Of a DNA stretch of 64,000 nt, positions 43,636 to 55,347 are shown piece after piece (the stretch's first letter is position 1; each line of letters starts with the position of its first letter). The stretch is from Calcarisporiella thermophila CBS 279.70 (Eukaryota; Calcarisporiellomycota): positions 1-64,000 of the forward strand of contig NW_027192198.1 in assembly GCF_041956535.1 (NCBI RefSeq), written 5' to 3'. Under the pieces are notes generated by a model. That model worked only from the letters and a program-made list of their open reading frames with translations. It was not told the origin of the DNA and ran no database searches. Position numbers and translations under genes: made by a program.

Positions 43636-46223
43636 ATGCGTATACTTTTTTTTCTCTCTTTTGTTAATTTATTGCGAGCAGCGCTCGCTCAGAGCCTTAT
43701 GCCTCTACCCAAACTCCAGTGGCTCAACATCAAGGTGACAGATACTTCTCCCTCTCCCTCTCCCAGACGTGATTTCGCTATGGTATATGATGCAAAATTT
43801 AACATGATTGCTCTATTTGGTGGGAGGTATGTTATTTGTAGAACAAGTTGACCAAATGATCGATTAGTAACAGTCTATACTTTATTCTCCCAGATCTGAG
43901 GCCGGGATCCCATTAGGCGACACTTGGCTTTTTGAAACCAAGCAGCTTGTTTGGTCGAGGCCTGCTCCATCTGGTTTATCTACGGATGGTGATCCTCCGG
44001 CGCGATGGGGCATGGCATATGGGCTAGACAATCCACTAGACAACTCTCGTAATAACATGATCATCTCGATGGGACAAGGTGTAAACAATGTCGCTCTGAA
44101 TGATACTTGGGCATTTGATTTCAACTATAAAACTGTAATATCTATTTCTTTTTTGAATCTTTCTCTTTTAACTCATCCAAATGCATATTTTTATAGTGGC
44201 ACAGATTACCTACTTCTGGAGATGCCCCAACACCTCGTTGGGGTGTTGTGAGTGGCATCGACATCAGTCAAGCTAAAAACCCTAACCAGACCATGCTCGT
44301 GAGTCATGGAATGGATTCCAAGAATACCTATACCGAATTGTATAGCTTGACGATATCTGGCCAATTTGCAACAAACGTCGCATCCATGTCTGCCACTTGG
44401 AAGAAGCTTGAAACTTCTGGAAATGCTCCTGGTAAACCTATTTACGATTGTAAATTCAGATTGCATCGTAACTTTTCTTTTCTTAATTAGGCCGGAAGTT
44501 TACTGCTGGCACAATTCTATCCAATAATCGGCTGACGCTCTATGGTGGATGCATCGGCAATAATCTGGATACTTGCCCCCTTCAGGATGGATATGTTCTC
44601 AACACCTCTCCTAATGGCAATACGTGGACAAAGGCAGAAAATTGCTTTGCTCCTCGTGCATATGCTGCCATGACTTACAACCCTAGCACTAAAGATCCAC
44701 AGTTTAGCAATCAGGTTTTCGTGTACGGTGGGGTAGGATTACAGCAGCTTGACAATGGGCAAGAGGGTGAAGTGGGGGTGTTGGATGTCGGCGGAGGGAG
44801 GTGGAACATTATTCTTCCTTCGGGTGACCCGCTGGTACAAGGTGCTTCCAAATACCCTCCGCGTCGCGCTGGTGCTGCTCTTGTTGCATTGGATCAGCCT
44901 CTTGGTAACTCGAGCCTTCCCGCGTACGACATGTTTCTCTTCGGCGGGGAAGATCTTCCCGCAAAAGGATCAAAGCGCACAGGCATGTCAAGTGATATAT
45001 GGGTTCTGAGGGTGTACAGCGATGCGTACTTCGAAGGGAATAATACAGGGATGCCGACGACTGGAGGTGTAGCCGCAACCGGCCAGGGAGTGAATTTACA
45101 ACTCTTTCCGTGCGTCTCCAATGTTCCAGAAAACTCGGACACCGGATCATCGACCAAAGTGTCAGGCATAACGTCAGAGTTGGGTCAGCATGCTACCCTG
45201 ATGGCTTTGTCAATGGTGTTTCTCCCTCTTGCCACTACTGCAGTACGCTTTTTCTCAGGTGAACACAAAGCCGCTTTCAAGTTTGGGGCATTATTGTTGT
45301 ACGCAGCCGCCATTGGTACTGCTATTGCCGGTGGACTTCAAGGCCACTCTGATCAATCGAGCATATCTACACATGGAGCGCTTGGCATAGCTGTGCTCGT
45401 ACTCTCGCTTGGAGTAGCGCCCTTATTGACTGCGTTTATGGTGTTGATCCATTCTATTCAGCGCCGGCGTAAGGCCAATCTCTCCCCTATGTCTTTTGAT
45501 GTATCCAATTGGCTGTCCTCTTTACGCCCATCCCACCGAGCACCACAGAAATCTTTCGAGGTATCGCGTCCCGGAGGAACTGGTAGCCTGCTCCCCGCAA
45601 GTTCAACCAACACTTCTCGAACAGTTGCCTCCCAGAATGGAGCAAGAAAAAGTGTGAATTTCGAGGATTATTCCGGCCACCAACGAGAGACCTCGGCTAA
45701 TCAGAGCGCAATCTCCGCCTACTCCGTATACTCCTCTCAGCTAGATCCGGGTAGTTCTGATGTGCTCTCGACCCCGTGGAAAGTAGCGCGAACCATAGTG
45801 AAACTGATCGTGTATGCTTCGGTAGCTCTCGCCATTTGCTTCGAACTCTATTCTCTGTTCGTCCTTCATGCAGACCATACTTGGTTCTATCTATATCTTG
45901 TATTTGTGCTTGTCATTCTTGTTGCGTGGTTTGTCGCAGCATGGTTCGGATATCCCCGGTTCCAAGGATCGTGGCTTGTTGCCATGATGGAGACCTGCGG
46001 AGGGAGAGGTCAGGGCAGAGACCAATTTCGAGGTGAAGAGATGAGCGAAGCAACTGGCCCATACACTCGTCGGGATTATGAGCCACCCCGCCGAGGCTAT
46101 ATGGGTCAAGAGCCAGAAATGGATGAAGAAGAACAACAGAGAGAACTTGAGGAAGAGGTGAATAGCAGAGATGTCGTTGTGATGACGATTCCGAAACGAA
46201 GATTAACAGTGGTAAATGCATGA
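43636..46223 (+). CDS. kelch-repeat membrane protein with a multi-pass C-terminal region
   Basis: Exons 43636-43826, 43894-44134, 44197-44431 and 44491-46223 join in phase to about 799 residues. The signal peptide (MRILFFLSFVNLLRAALAQS) leads to a beta-propeller of about six kelch repeats: IALFGGR, WLFETKQLVWSRP, WRLP-type turns with SGDAPTPRWG, LTLYGGC, VFVYGGVG, FLFGGED. After a Thr/Gly linker come membrane helices at about residues 425-525: GQHATLMALSMVFLPLATTA, FKFGALLLYAAAIGTAIAGG and THGALGIAVLVLSLGV, reminiscent of cytochrome b561 with His on helix ends, then a Ser-rich cytosolic loop, two more helices and an acidic tail. The propeller would face the exterior. Role unknown; surface adhesion, sensing or transmembrane electron transfer are possibilities. 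Confidence 0.8.
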
Positions 46224-46924
46224 TATCAAAGATGATAAGTCGTTCGGTGTGTGTGCTTGTTAGTGTGTTTTTTAACGTCTTATCTAACTTCGATGACTTT
46301 TTCTTCTCATTGTTTATTTCTTTTTCTATCGCCTTTTGTTCTATTTTATTCCATATATATATAAATGCGTATATATATTGGTTTTGCCTTTTGTCGAATT
46401 TTTATTTTATTTTGATTTCATTCTCAAATATCGAGTACAATAGTCTCCGACGTTCTAGCTATATATCTTTACCTGTCCATTTTATGATTTCCGTGCGTTA
46501 ATTGAACTTTTCTTTCTCACGCCGTTCCAAATGTAACTCTTCTAGATAATTCTCAGCAAGAAAAACTCTGAAAATTTTTCAGAGTTTTTCTCCATTTAAT
46601 GGAGATAGATAAATTTTGAATTTGCTCTTTTTTATGTATTTAGTCATTTCTATTCCAACAAGTGACATTATTCAATCTACTTCAACGACCGTATAATTCC
46701 ATTATAAATGTAAGATATCAATTCTATCCATACATTGAAATCCAATCACGGATAATATATTTGATATTGCAGACTTTTTTCTTACTTTTACTAATAATAT
46801 AAGGTTCCTGTGATAACGCTGGTGAACCGTAAAAGGGTTTAGACTGTAATGAGATCTGCCAGAATCAATCCACGCGAATTTACTAGATTTCATTGCTCAT
46901 GAATCTATTAATAAATCAACCAAC
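46224..46924. other. intergenic region with a 33-bp palindrome
   Basis: Pyrimidine-rich 3' flank of the kelch gene; the palindrome is listed separately. Nothing else recognised. Confidence 0.45.
46559..46591. repeat. perfect 33-bp palindrome
   Basis: AGAAAAACTCTGAAAA and its exact reverse complement are separated by one base. It lies 336 bp past the stop of the kelch gene and could form a hairpin in its 3' UTR or mark a transposon footprint. Confidence 0.85.
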
Positions 46925-49900
46925 ATGCCATCACAAACAGCACCTGTCGACGGAAGAATAAAGGTACTTGAAGGGGCGGTCAACGCAGGAAATATGTATT
47001 TTGCTAATAATAAATCTGTTAATTTCGGTAAGCAAAGCTCAACCCTGATGCCTGACCCTTTCATCTTATTCTCCTACATCCTCAGGCTGTACCGTTATCA
47101 ATAATGTTAGTGAAGTCAATCTGGAGCTCAGGGCGAAGGATCCCTCCTTTGGTGTTCCCCTTGAGAATAAACAATTCGTCGAACGTAGGGACATCTTCGA
47201 CAGGATTCTCACCGTTTTCGGCGAGGAAAAACCAACAAAAGGGTGTAAAATTGTGGCACTGAAGGGACTTGGAGGAATGGGAAAGACACAATTGATGCTT
47301 CGGTATTGCTACCACCATCGCAAGGAATACAAATATGTATTCTGGCTCCAGGTGGATAGTTGGATGGCGGCTCTGGACTCCTTCCGTAAGCTGGCTATCA
47401 ATTTAGGGATTGAGGAGGGGAGGCTGAAGGAGAAGGATGCACAGGAGGGGATACTGGAGCACATCCGAGGATGGCTTAGGAAATCGACAAAGTGGTTATT
47501 ACTCTTGGACAATGCAAACAAAGAGGTGATCCAGAAGGTGTTTGATCTGTTTCCCGGACTGAGCGGGGATATCATCCTTAGCACGCGAGAGCCTGTTCCT
47601 GAATGGAAAGCTAGGATCATTGAAGTTGACAAGATGTATAGGGACGAAGCGCTTTCACTACTTTTAATGCAAGAGAAGGCTACGATTGACAGGGAGAGTG
47701 CGCGATTCCAAAATGCTATCAGAGTTGTAGAAGAACTTGACTATATGCCACTTGCAATTGGACTTGCAAGAAGCTACATTGATAATACGCTCCTTACCTT
47801 CCAGGAATATTTAAGCCGTTTACATCAACGTCGCAAAATTATACTTGAACATCAAGATGAAAACAGTCCTGGAGAATACAAGCATACCCTTGCAACTGTA
47901 TGGAAAATATCCTTTGAACGAATTCAAAATGTTTGCCCACTGGCAATCTCCATCCTTGAAGTATGTGCATTTCTCCATCCGGATACTATTCCAGTTCACC
48001 TTTTTGAATACCAGCGTTCGATTCTTGGATTCGGTTCAGTTTCTGCAGACCCATCATCCAATATACTCGATAATGAAGATATTAGAAGAGCGGTTTATTT
48101 ATTGAAAGAATTCTCGTTTGTATCGCTTTCATATCACGAAACGGATGGAACGGATGATAAAATTGCGAGTAACAAACTGAGAATCCATCGACTTGTTCAA
48201 AAGGTAGTTTATGAGAACATCACCATACAAGAGAAACAAAGATGGATTAGTAACTTAATTAGCGCCTTGAACAGCGAAATAAACCCCATTGACTCTCATG
48301 ATAGCTTTCACATTCGCACTCGGTCTATCATGGAAATATATCTCCCTCACCTTCGCTATTTGGTTGGACTATTCGACGATTTCAGTAAAACTTGTTTCAA
48401 CTCGAAAAGTTTGAACAATCTTTTGAATTATACAACAGCCTATTTACTGCATAATGGTGAGTTTTTTGGAACTGAAACATTCGCGCAGCTTTCCGTTTCG
48501 CTATCCGAGTCCGTAAACGGAGCTGAGGACCAGCAAACTGCAATTGCTCTTAATAATATGGGATATCTCTACAGTCAACAAGACAAAATTGAACAGGCTA
48601 TTGACCAATACGAGCGTGCTCTAAGAATCCTGGAAAAATGTCTGGGCACAGAGCATCCTGATAATGCACTCATTTTTGATAATCTCGCATCACTATATGC
48701 TGATTATGGCCGATATGATGATGCCGAGCTATTATATCAAAAGGCTGTGTACATCAATGAGAAAGCTTTGGGACCGGAGGATTCTCTTACAGCTCTTTCT
48801 ATAAGTCACCTGGCTGCACTATACGTAATACAGGGCAAATATGATCAGGCTGAATCCTTACATTGGCGTGCACTGAAGATTAGAGAGAAATGTCTTGGAC
48901 CCGAGGATCCAGTCACTCTCCATTCTATACATGATCTGGGCGTACTCTACCAGCATCAAGGGAAGTACGATCAGGCTGAATCGCATTACCGAATTGTCTT
49001 GGAGTCTCAAGAGAAAGTACTCGGTATTGATCATCTGCACACTATAAGTTCTCTTATCCACCTGGCTGGTCTTTACGAAAAGCAAGGAAAGTATGAGCAA
49101 GCTGAACCACTACTGCAACGCGTGCTGAAGGCGCGAGAAAACAAATATGGGACCGATCACTCAATCACTGCAGATGTCTACAATAGTATGGCTTCGCTCT
49201 ATGTCTGCATGGGCAAATATGAACTAGCCGAACCACTATATCAACGCGCATTGAACATCCGAGTAAAAACGTTTGGATCAGAACATCCAGAAACAGCCAC
49301 TTCATATAACAATCTAGCGCATTATTTTGAACAGCAGGACAAATATGATCAAGCTGAAACACTGTATCAACAAGTATTGATAATTCGCTTGAAGACGGTA
49401 GGCTTCGAGCACCCACTTACCGCAAAAGCATTTAATAATATGGCTTCCGTGTACGAAAATATGGGCAGATATGATCAGGCAGAGCTGCGATTTCAATCTG
49501 CTTTGGAGATCCATAAAAAAACGTTGGGTACCGAACACCCGGACACCTTGAGCTCTATTAACAATTTGGGATATATTTACTTAATTCAAGAAAAATATGA
49601 CATGGCTAAGCCGTTATTTCTACACGCTTTAGGGCTTGGTGAGAAGATATGGGGACCTGAGCACCCTAAAGTGCTTCCAACTCTTATTAACCTAGCCTCA
49701 TTATACTGGCATTGCGCCAAATACACTGAGGCAGAAGCGCTGTATCGACGTGCATTGATAATCCAAGAAGAGAAATTAGGACCAGCACATCAAGACGCCG
49801 CAAACACTTTGTGTCATCTAGGCCGTCTCTACATAGATCTAGATAAATATGATCAAGCTGAATTCATGCTCCAGCGTTCACTGGCGATCCGAAAGAAATC

Positions 49901-50539
49901 GTTGGGTGGTGAACACTCGGATACTGCAGTCACTCTCTATTGGCTTGGGCTTCTCCAAAAGATCCGAGGCAATTTCGATCAAGCCGAGTCGCTCTATAAG
50001 CGCGTTTTGGAGATCAGAGAGAAGGTGTTGGGGTCTGATCATCCCATCATAGCTCAGACACTCACCGAATTTGCTGATCTTTATTCACGCCAATGTAAAT
50101 ATAACCTTGCTGAGACTCTCTATCGCCGTGCTCTAACTAGCTATGAGAACGCTTTTGGATTTGAGCATCTTGAATATGCTCGGACGCTCAAAACCTTGGC
50201 TGAGCAGTATGAAAAGCAAGATAATGCGATCAGGCTGAACCGCTTTTCCAGCGCGCACTGGCAATCTTGGATACGCTTTTAGGAGCTGACCATCCTGACA
50301 CTATTGCTGTTCAAATTTTGCTATCTCAGCTCTACGAAGCTCGAGAAAACGCTATGCAAGCCAGACTTCTCTATCAATATGCACAGACTAGCTTGAATCA
50401 TCTTACTAGAAATCCAAATACCCGCTGCTATAGATTTTTCATACTGGATTATCGGTTTATTTCACTCTTCGATCTCCTCATAATACCCATACTCTATGTC
50501 ATAAAGAAAGCAAGCTATCATGAATTTATGCCCAAGTAG
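46925..50539 (+). CDS. NB-ARC / TPR STAND protein (NLR-like), frameshift in the last repeats
   Basis: Exon 1 (46925-47027) and exon 2 (from 47086) join in phase 1. The product has a short N-terminal segment rich in Gly/Asn (AVNAGNMYFANNKSVNFG), then an NB-ARC ATPase with P-loop GLGGMGKTQL near residue 95, Walker B KWLLLLDNA, STREP sensor region and a winged-helix part, and from 48540 on about 15 TPR repeats of 42 residues (YDQAE.LYQRAL.I..K.LG.EHP.T). The frame closes at 50282, but the TPR pattern (QAEPLFQRALAILDTLLG) resumes in another frame to about 50400, indicating a one-base loss near 50220. Read straight, the protein has about 1099 residues and 13 full repeats. Such STAND proteins act as ligand-gated oligomerising switches in fungal incompatibility and immunity. 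No HET, NACHT effector or protease domain precedes it. Confidence 0.85.
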
Positions 50540-51414
50540 TTTTATGTGCTATATGTTGATATTTAAACCATAGTCAATAGTTTTAATTCTAAACAAATAC
50601 GAAAGAACACATCGTCTCCCAATTATGAATTATTACAAAAGCATGAGGCGATGGTAATAAAACCCGCCGGATAAGCTATTTTATATAAAGCTGCCCCTCG
50701 CCAGTAACAAATTTTGAAAACTTTTCACTAGAGCTCCATTTTAAACCGTGATTGAAATATTATTTGGATACATATTCAGGTTTAATGTGAGACTTTCGCA
50801 TTTTCTGAGTCATTTCTATTGAATACTAGTATACAGCGTCCTATTTTTGTTTGTCAATATTGCCTTCCTCCGAAAACGTCCTGGTTACTCCTCGTCATTG
50901 GTTAATTTCTATCAGATCCTGCTTTAGTCTCAGTAAGCATCTGTTGATCACAAAACGGCCGAAAAATTGCGAGCTGAATATGAATAAATCCAAATAAAGT
51001 AAAGATGATTTTCACCAATAGTGCCGACATGGCTATATTTCCTCTAATTCCCTAGGATTGATTTCTACAGAATTACCCTCACTCTAGAGATGACAATATG
51101 AACGCGTTAAAGGATTGGAAAATAAATGGAAGATTGTATCGAAGATTTGCTATATCAATTGTTTTTATTCTATTTAGACCCTGTGTACCCTCTTCAATGA
51201 TTGAGGTGGAAAGAGGATGATTACGTGGCTCTCGACTTTCCATTTCCGTCCACAACTGGTAATAAACTGATAAAAGTGGGCCGATTTTGTTTATTATGTT
51301 TGTGTGATTGGAAATCCAGGCCGAATTATATGCATTATATATGAAGGTTACACCCCTTTGTTTCTGAAGGTGATTGTTTACTTGTACCCTCTAATTCTTA
51401 GTAATTCAAGGTTA
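50540..51414. other. intergenic region
   Basis: AT-rich; no gene, RNA or repeat recognised. Confidence 0.45.
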
Positions 51415-53619
51415 ATGTCGGAAGGTAAGGACGAGAAGCTGGCGAGACCAGCCCTAGAATCCGCAAGCGAAAAGGAGGAGCATACACATGAAGGTGGCGA
51501 ATTACAAACTAGGACTCATGAATATTCAACAGAGCAGCTAGAGAATGGAGGAGAGCCACTGGAGTCGCACCTGGCTGATCAAAGTGGAGAACTCATTGGC
51601 GAGGAGGAGCCGTTTCGACTTACCACAAGAGTATTTCTTGCCTATATTTGGTATATTGATAGCCTCTCACTATTTTTTGACGCAGGATACGTCTTCAATT
51701 GCTCGAACTTTTATCTGATAATATTTTGCCTTAATAGCCTCTGTCTATTGATTTTCGTGGCCAGTCTTGATGATTATATATTTGCGGCTTCTCTACCCAC
51801 CATTTCAAGTGTGTTCAATGCTGCTTCTAAAATCGGGACTCTCGGGACCGCCAATTTTCTTGTTCAAACAGCTTCACAACCCCTCTACGCGAAGCTCTCA
51901 GATAAGGCAGGAAGAAAAGAGACCCTAATGTTGTCCCTCCTCTTTTTCATCATTGGAACGGCCATATCTGGAAAGAGTGAGAACATGGACATGCTCATTG
52001 TAAATAGACACGGGTGGAGCCCGTTGGAATCCTTGGAAGGCACAAGCTTGACATTATTCTTTGACTTTAGGTTGGCAGATGCATTACTGCACTAGGCAAT
52101 ACGGGTATAGATGTGAACGTACTAGTCATTATCTCGGACATATTCCCGCTCCTCCACCGTGGAAAGTGGTTGAGCTATTTCGAGACCATCTATGTGATCA
52201 CGGTCGGGATTGGGCCGGTTATCGGCGGCTCGTTGGTCGAAAAGGGGGAATGGCGATGGTGCTTCTACCTTCAACTTCCTATATGTGTCCTGATCCTTAT
52301 TGCCGTTTATTTCCTCATTGAGAACAGAAAACGAAAGACGCGGACGCAACTCAAGGATCTCCTCAATATCGATTGGGCAGGCAATCTTGTGCTTCTCATC
52401 TCGACCATCTGTCTTTTGCTTGGTCTCAATTGGGGCGGACAAGGTCTTCCCTGGAGCTCTCCCACCATCATTGCACTTCTCGTAGTGGGTATCGTGCTAG
52501 CAGCGGTGTTCGTGTTGATAGAGCACAAATTTGCAAAGGATCCAACCGTGCCAATGCGCCTCCTGAAGATTCGAAATGTAGCGTCTGGGTACGCCACCAT
52601 CTTTCTCTTCGCATTTACTTCCATGGGGCTATTCTATTTCCTGCCGATGTACTTCCAGGTTAATCTCATATTCAATCCTCATCGCTCGCCCCTCTCTAAT
52701 TCTCACCTTTATATAACCCCATAGATCGCTAAATCATATTCTGCCACCGTCGCCGGAATACAACAACTCGCCTACAATGCTGCCGCAGTCCTCAGCAGTA
52801 TTCTCGGTGGAATTGCAGTGGCTGCTACACACGAGTATCGTCTCTATGTCCACGTTGGTCTAGCCATTTATGCAGTGGGAATGGGCCTCACCATTCTCAT
52901 GAACCAGAATTCTCATGCAGCGGAAATCGTCGCATACCAGGCCATCATTGGCTTTGGGGGAGGATTCTGCACATGCGCATTGTTGGTAGGAATTCAGGCG
53001 GCCGTTTACCAAGAGGGTAACATTTATTGTATTGCCCAAATCATGTTGAATGGGCCGTCTGAAACATGGCTTCTATTCATCCATAGATATCGCCATTATC
53101 ACCACGCTATTTTCTTTTTTCAAATCCATCGGTAGTACTCTGGGCACCTCCATTTTCAGTGCCATTTGGCTTGCCACCGTGCGCAATAGCATTCTATCCT
53201 CCGTTCCCGCAGGTACACCCGAGGACCTAGTTGAAAAAGCGCAGAATTCCGTGCAATACATTCTCAATTTGCCGCCAGACTTGAAACCCATTGTGGTTCA
53301 AGCATACGTCAACGCGATGCGTATCCTGGCCATCCTGGCCACCGTCGGGGCGGGACTCGTGTTTTTAGCATGCTTGCCCTTGCAGCGTTACCGGTTGAAA
53401 GAGAGCATCGGTAAGTAGATCCTCAGTAGTCACACCCACCCTATGTGACCGCTTTGGCTGTGAATTTGGGTGTGATGGGGCGCGACTCTCTATCGAGAAC
53501 GTTCTGATTGATTCCTATGCATTTTAGGTGGTGCTCCTGAAAAGCTCGATAGTGAAGAGGGCCATTCCGAATGGAGCCTTATTAGGCGCCTATTCCGCAT
53601 CAAGAACAACGTGCATTAA
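51415..53619 (+). CDS. MFS drug:H+ antiporter, DHA2-type (14 TMS)
   Basis: Six exons, 51415-51650, 51738-51999, 52071-52658, 52725-53016, 53087-53410 and 53528-53619, join in phase to 597 residues. A charged 75-residue N-terminus precedes the first helix. The conserved ASLDDYIFAASLPTISSVF region (usually LDxTIVxTALPTI) contains the antiporter motif D1 equivalent, KLSDKAGRKETLM is motif A, and IGPVIGGSLVEKGEWRWCFY is motif C followed by the W-R-W-x-F turn. Fourteen helices and the GIQQLAYNAAAVLSSILGG and QAYVNAMRILAILATVGAG segments fit fungal DHA2 exporters (FNX1/ATR1-like). It should export small organic molecules or basic amino acids with proton exchange. It converges with a wax-synthase-like gene 348 bp away; a link is not evident. 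Confidence 0.92.
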
Positions 53620-53967
53620 AACGGCATTCCATTGACGCTCACCTTCTATTTTTACCGCCTACCTTGTTTATATCTATTTAAGCAAACCATCCACTAATGT
53701 AGCCGATACTTGCCCCATTGTATTAACCGTATTTCCGTCAATCCAAAAATATAATTTAGAGCTAAACCAGAGGATCTCCTGTAAATGCACGATAAACTTC
53801 TATTGTTATTGTATGAAGAAGGAAAAAAAAAAGCACATGTTCATCCAAGTGTATATATAGTTAGATAAGCAGAGGGAAGATTAAGATATTTAAGTCGTAA
53901 AATAGAAAAATACTGTCTGCTGGGGAAGGGGGTTAATCTATGTACAGAATCAGAAAAAAGAAAAGCA
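53620..53967. other. short gap between convergent genes
   Basis: Holds the two 3' flanks, AT-rich with an A run at about 53822-53832; no separate feature. Confidence 0.5.
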
Positions 53968-55347
53968 CTAGAGAGTGGAAGCCAAGACCTGTGCCCGCGA
54001 GGCACCCCTAAGCCATGTGTAAAAACCAGGCTGCTCGCCTACCTCTTTCCACATATCCACCCGTGCAAAGAAATCAAAAAAGAGGGGGAATGTCGCAAGT
54101 AGAAACGCACTCGTCCATAACCACCCTATCACGCTCAAGAGCATGCGATTATCTTCACGGTTCAACCAAGTTATCCGCCTCTTGAGGAAACCTCCGATCG
54201 TTTTCTCCACTGCCACACCCAAGCCGTGTAGGATGAAAAACACTACCATTAGCCAGGGGCGTCGGGCATGCGGATGGGTCAGGGTGACATACTCATGCAA
54301 AAGCCCGCTGGCAATAAAGACCCCAAGGGTGGGAAGCAATAGCTCGAGCGCATGGAAGCCCGAATTCTTTCCGAAATATGGAATCATGCGCTCACGCACC
54401 AGTCGACGCAGCGGATACCAGCCAACGCCCATGAAGCCAGAGCGGAAACTTTGATGCCATCTCACGCTCCAAAAGTCCGTTAGGCTGGTTGCGGCCCAAG
54501 GGGCCTTGAATATCGCTGGAAAACGATCGATGTCGATGAGTCCACGATTGAAAATGAGCGCGCCAACCATCTCGATCAGCTCCACCATCCACATCAAGTT
54601 CGAAGAAATGCACAGCATGCAAGCTATGCTGAAAAGAATGAATTGGGCCGGGGTTAGGTTAGCATAACGTTCGTAGGTGAATGTAGCGAAGTAGAAGCGA
54701 ACGAGATCCGCAAACAGATAGTGACGAACGAAGCGCGGTAGCAGGGCAATCCAAGAAACCACGTGTTTATCGCCGCAAGCCGGCTTCTCTTCCTTGGCAT
54801 CCGAGTTACTTTCCCGATTTCGTGAAAGCGTCATTCGATACCGAGGGCTTTGAAACATGAAAAGTATCTCGCTGAGAACTTCGTCCCGAGTATACTGCAC
54901 AGGCCGCCGGTACATCAGCGGGGTGATATAGAACAGATCCAGAAAGCGGTAGATCAATCCTAGCCCAAATGCGCTAATGCCAAAGATAAGCGCTACAAAG
55001 AACAAAGCATATTGTCGGATCAAGAGAAGGCGAGAGGAAGAAAACGAGGATGGCTTACTTATATAGTCGCAGCGGAAGAGGATGGGCACGAGGAATTGAG
55101 CACAAATCAGGACCGCAGCCACCAGATGCTTTGTCCTTTCCGGGACGAGATGAAGCGGGGCGAGAAGGAGAGCGAAGTTAGCGGCGGAGCAAGCATAAGC
55201 AAGCAAGATGAATGCAATGGGGCTCAAATGCCACATAGTAAGCGAGTAGGCGGATAGAGACAGCGTTTGGGGGAAAGCGGAAAGAGGGGCGCCCCACCAC
55301 AATAGCCTGGCGTCTGGCGGAGAGAGAAGAGGAGGTGAGCGCTGCAC
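53968..55347 (-). CDS. wax-synthase-like membrane O-acyltransferase
   Basis: Uninterrupted frame of 459 residues with about eight to nine membrane helices. The signature FWSVRWHQSFR at residues 292-302 matches the [FL]W..RWHQ.FR motif of the wax synthase domain family (fungal TRI7-like, plant wax synthases), and ASGLLHEYVTLTH near residue 350 supplies the conserved catalytic His of the MBOAT-related fold. These enzymes transfer acyl groups from CoA to alcohol or sterol hydroxyls in the ER membrane; TRI7-like members acetylate secondary metabolites. No polyketide, terpene or P450 gene is near, so a metabolite cluster is not indicated. The upstream flank is GC-richer, with a C-rich run at 55594-55611. 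Confidence 0.85.
   Translation of the reverse strand: MQRSPPLLSPPDARLLWWGAPLSAFPQTLSLSAYSLTMWHLSPIAFILLAYACSAANFALLLAPLHLVPERTKHLVAAVLICAQFLVPILFRCDYISKPSSFSSSRLLLIRQYALFFVALIFGISAFGLGLIYRFLDLFYITPLMYRRPVQYTRDEVLSEILFMFQSPRYRMTLSRNRESNSDAKEEKPACGDKHVVSWIALLPRFVRHYLFADLVRFYFATFTYERYANLTPAQFILFSIACMLCISSNLMWMVELIEMVGALIFNRGLIDIDRFPAIFKAPWAATSLTDFWSVRWHQSFRSGFMGVGWYPLRRLVRERMIPYFGKNSGFHALELLLPTLGVFIASGLLHEYVTLTHPHARRPWLMVVFFILHGLGVAVEKTIGGFLKRRITWLNREDNRMLLSVIGWLWTSAFLLATFPLFFDFFARVDMWKEVGEQPGFYTWLRGASRAQVLASTL

Noticed and set aside
51415-55347. Secondary-metabolite cluster formed by the MFS exporter and wax-synthase-like gene
   Set aside because: No backbone synthase, P450 or oxidoreductase is present on either side.
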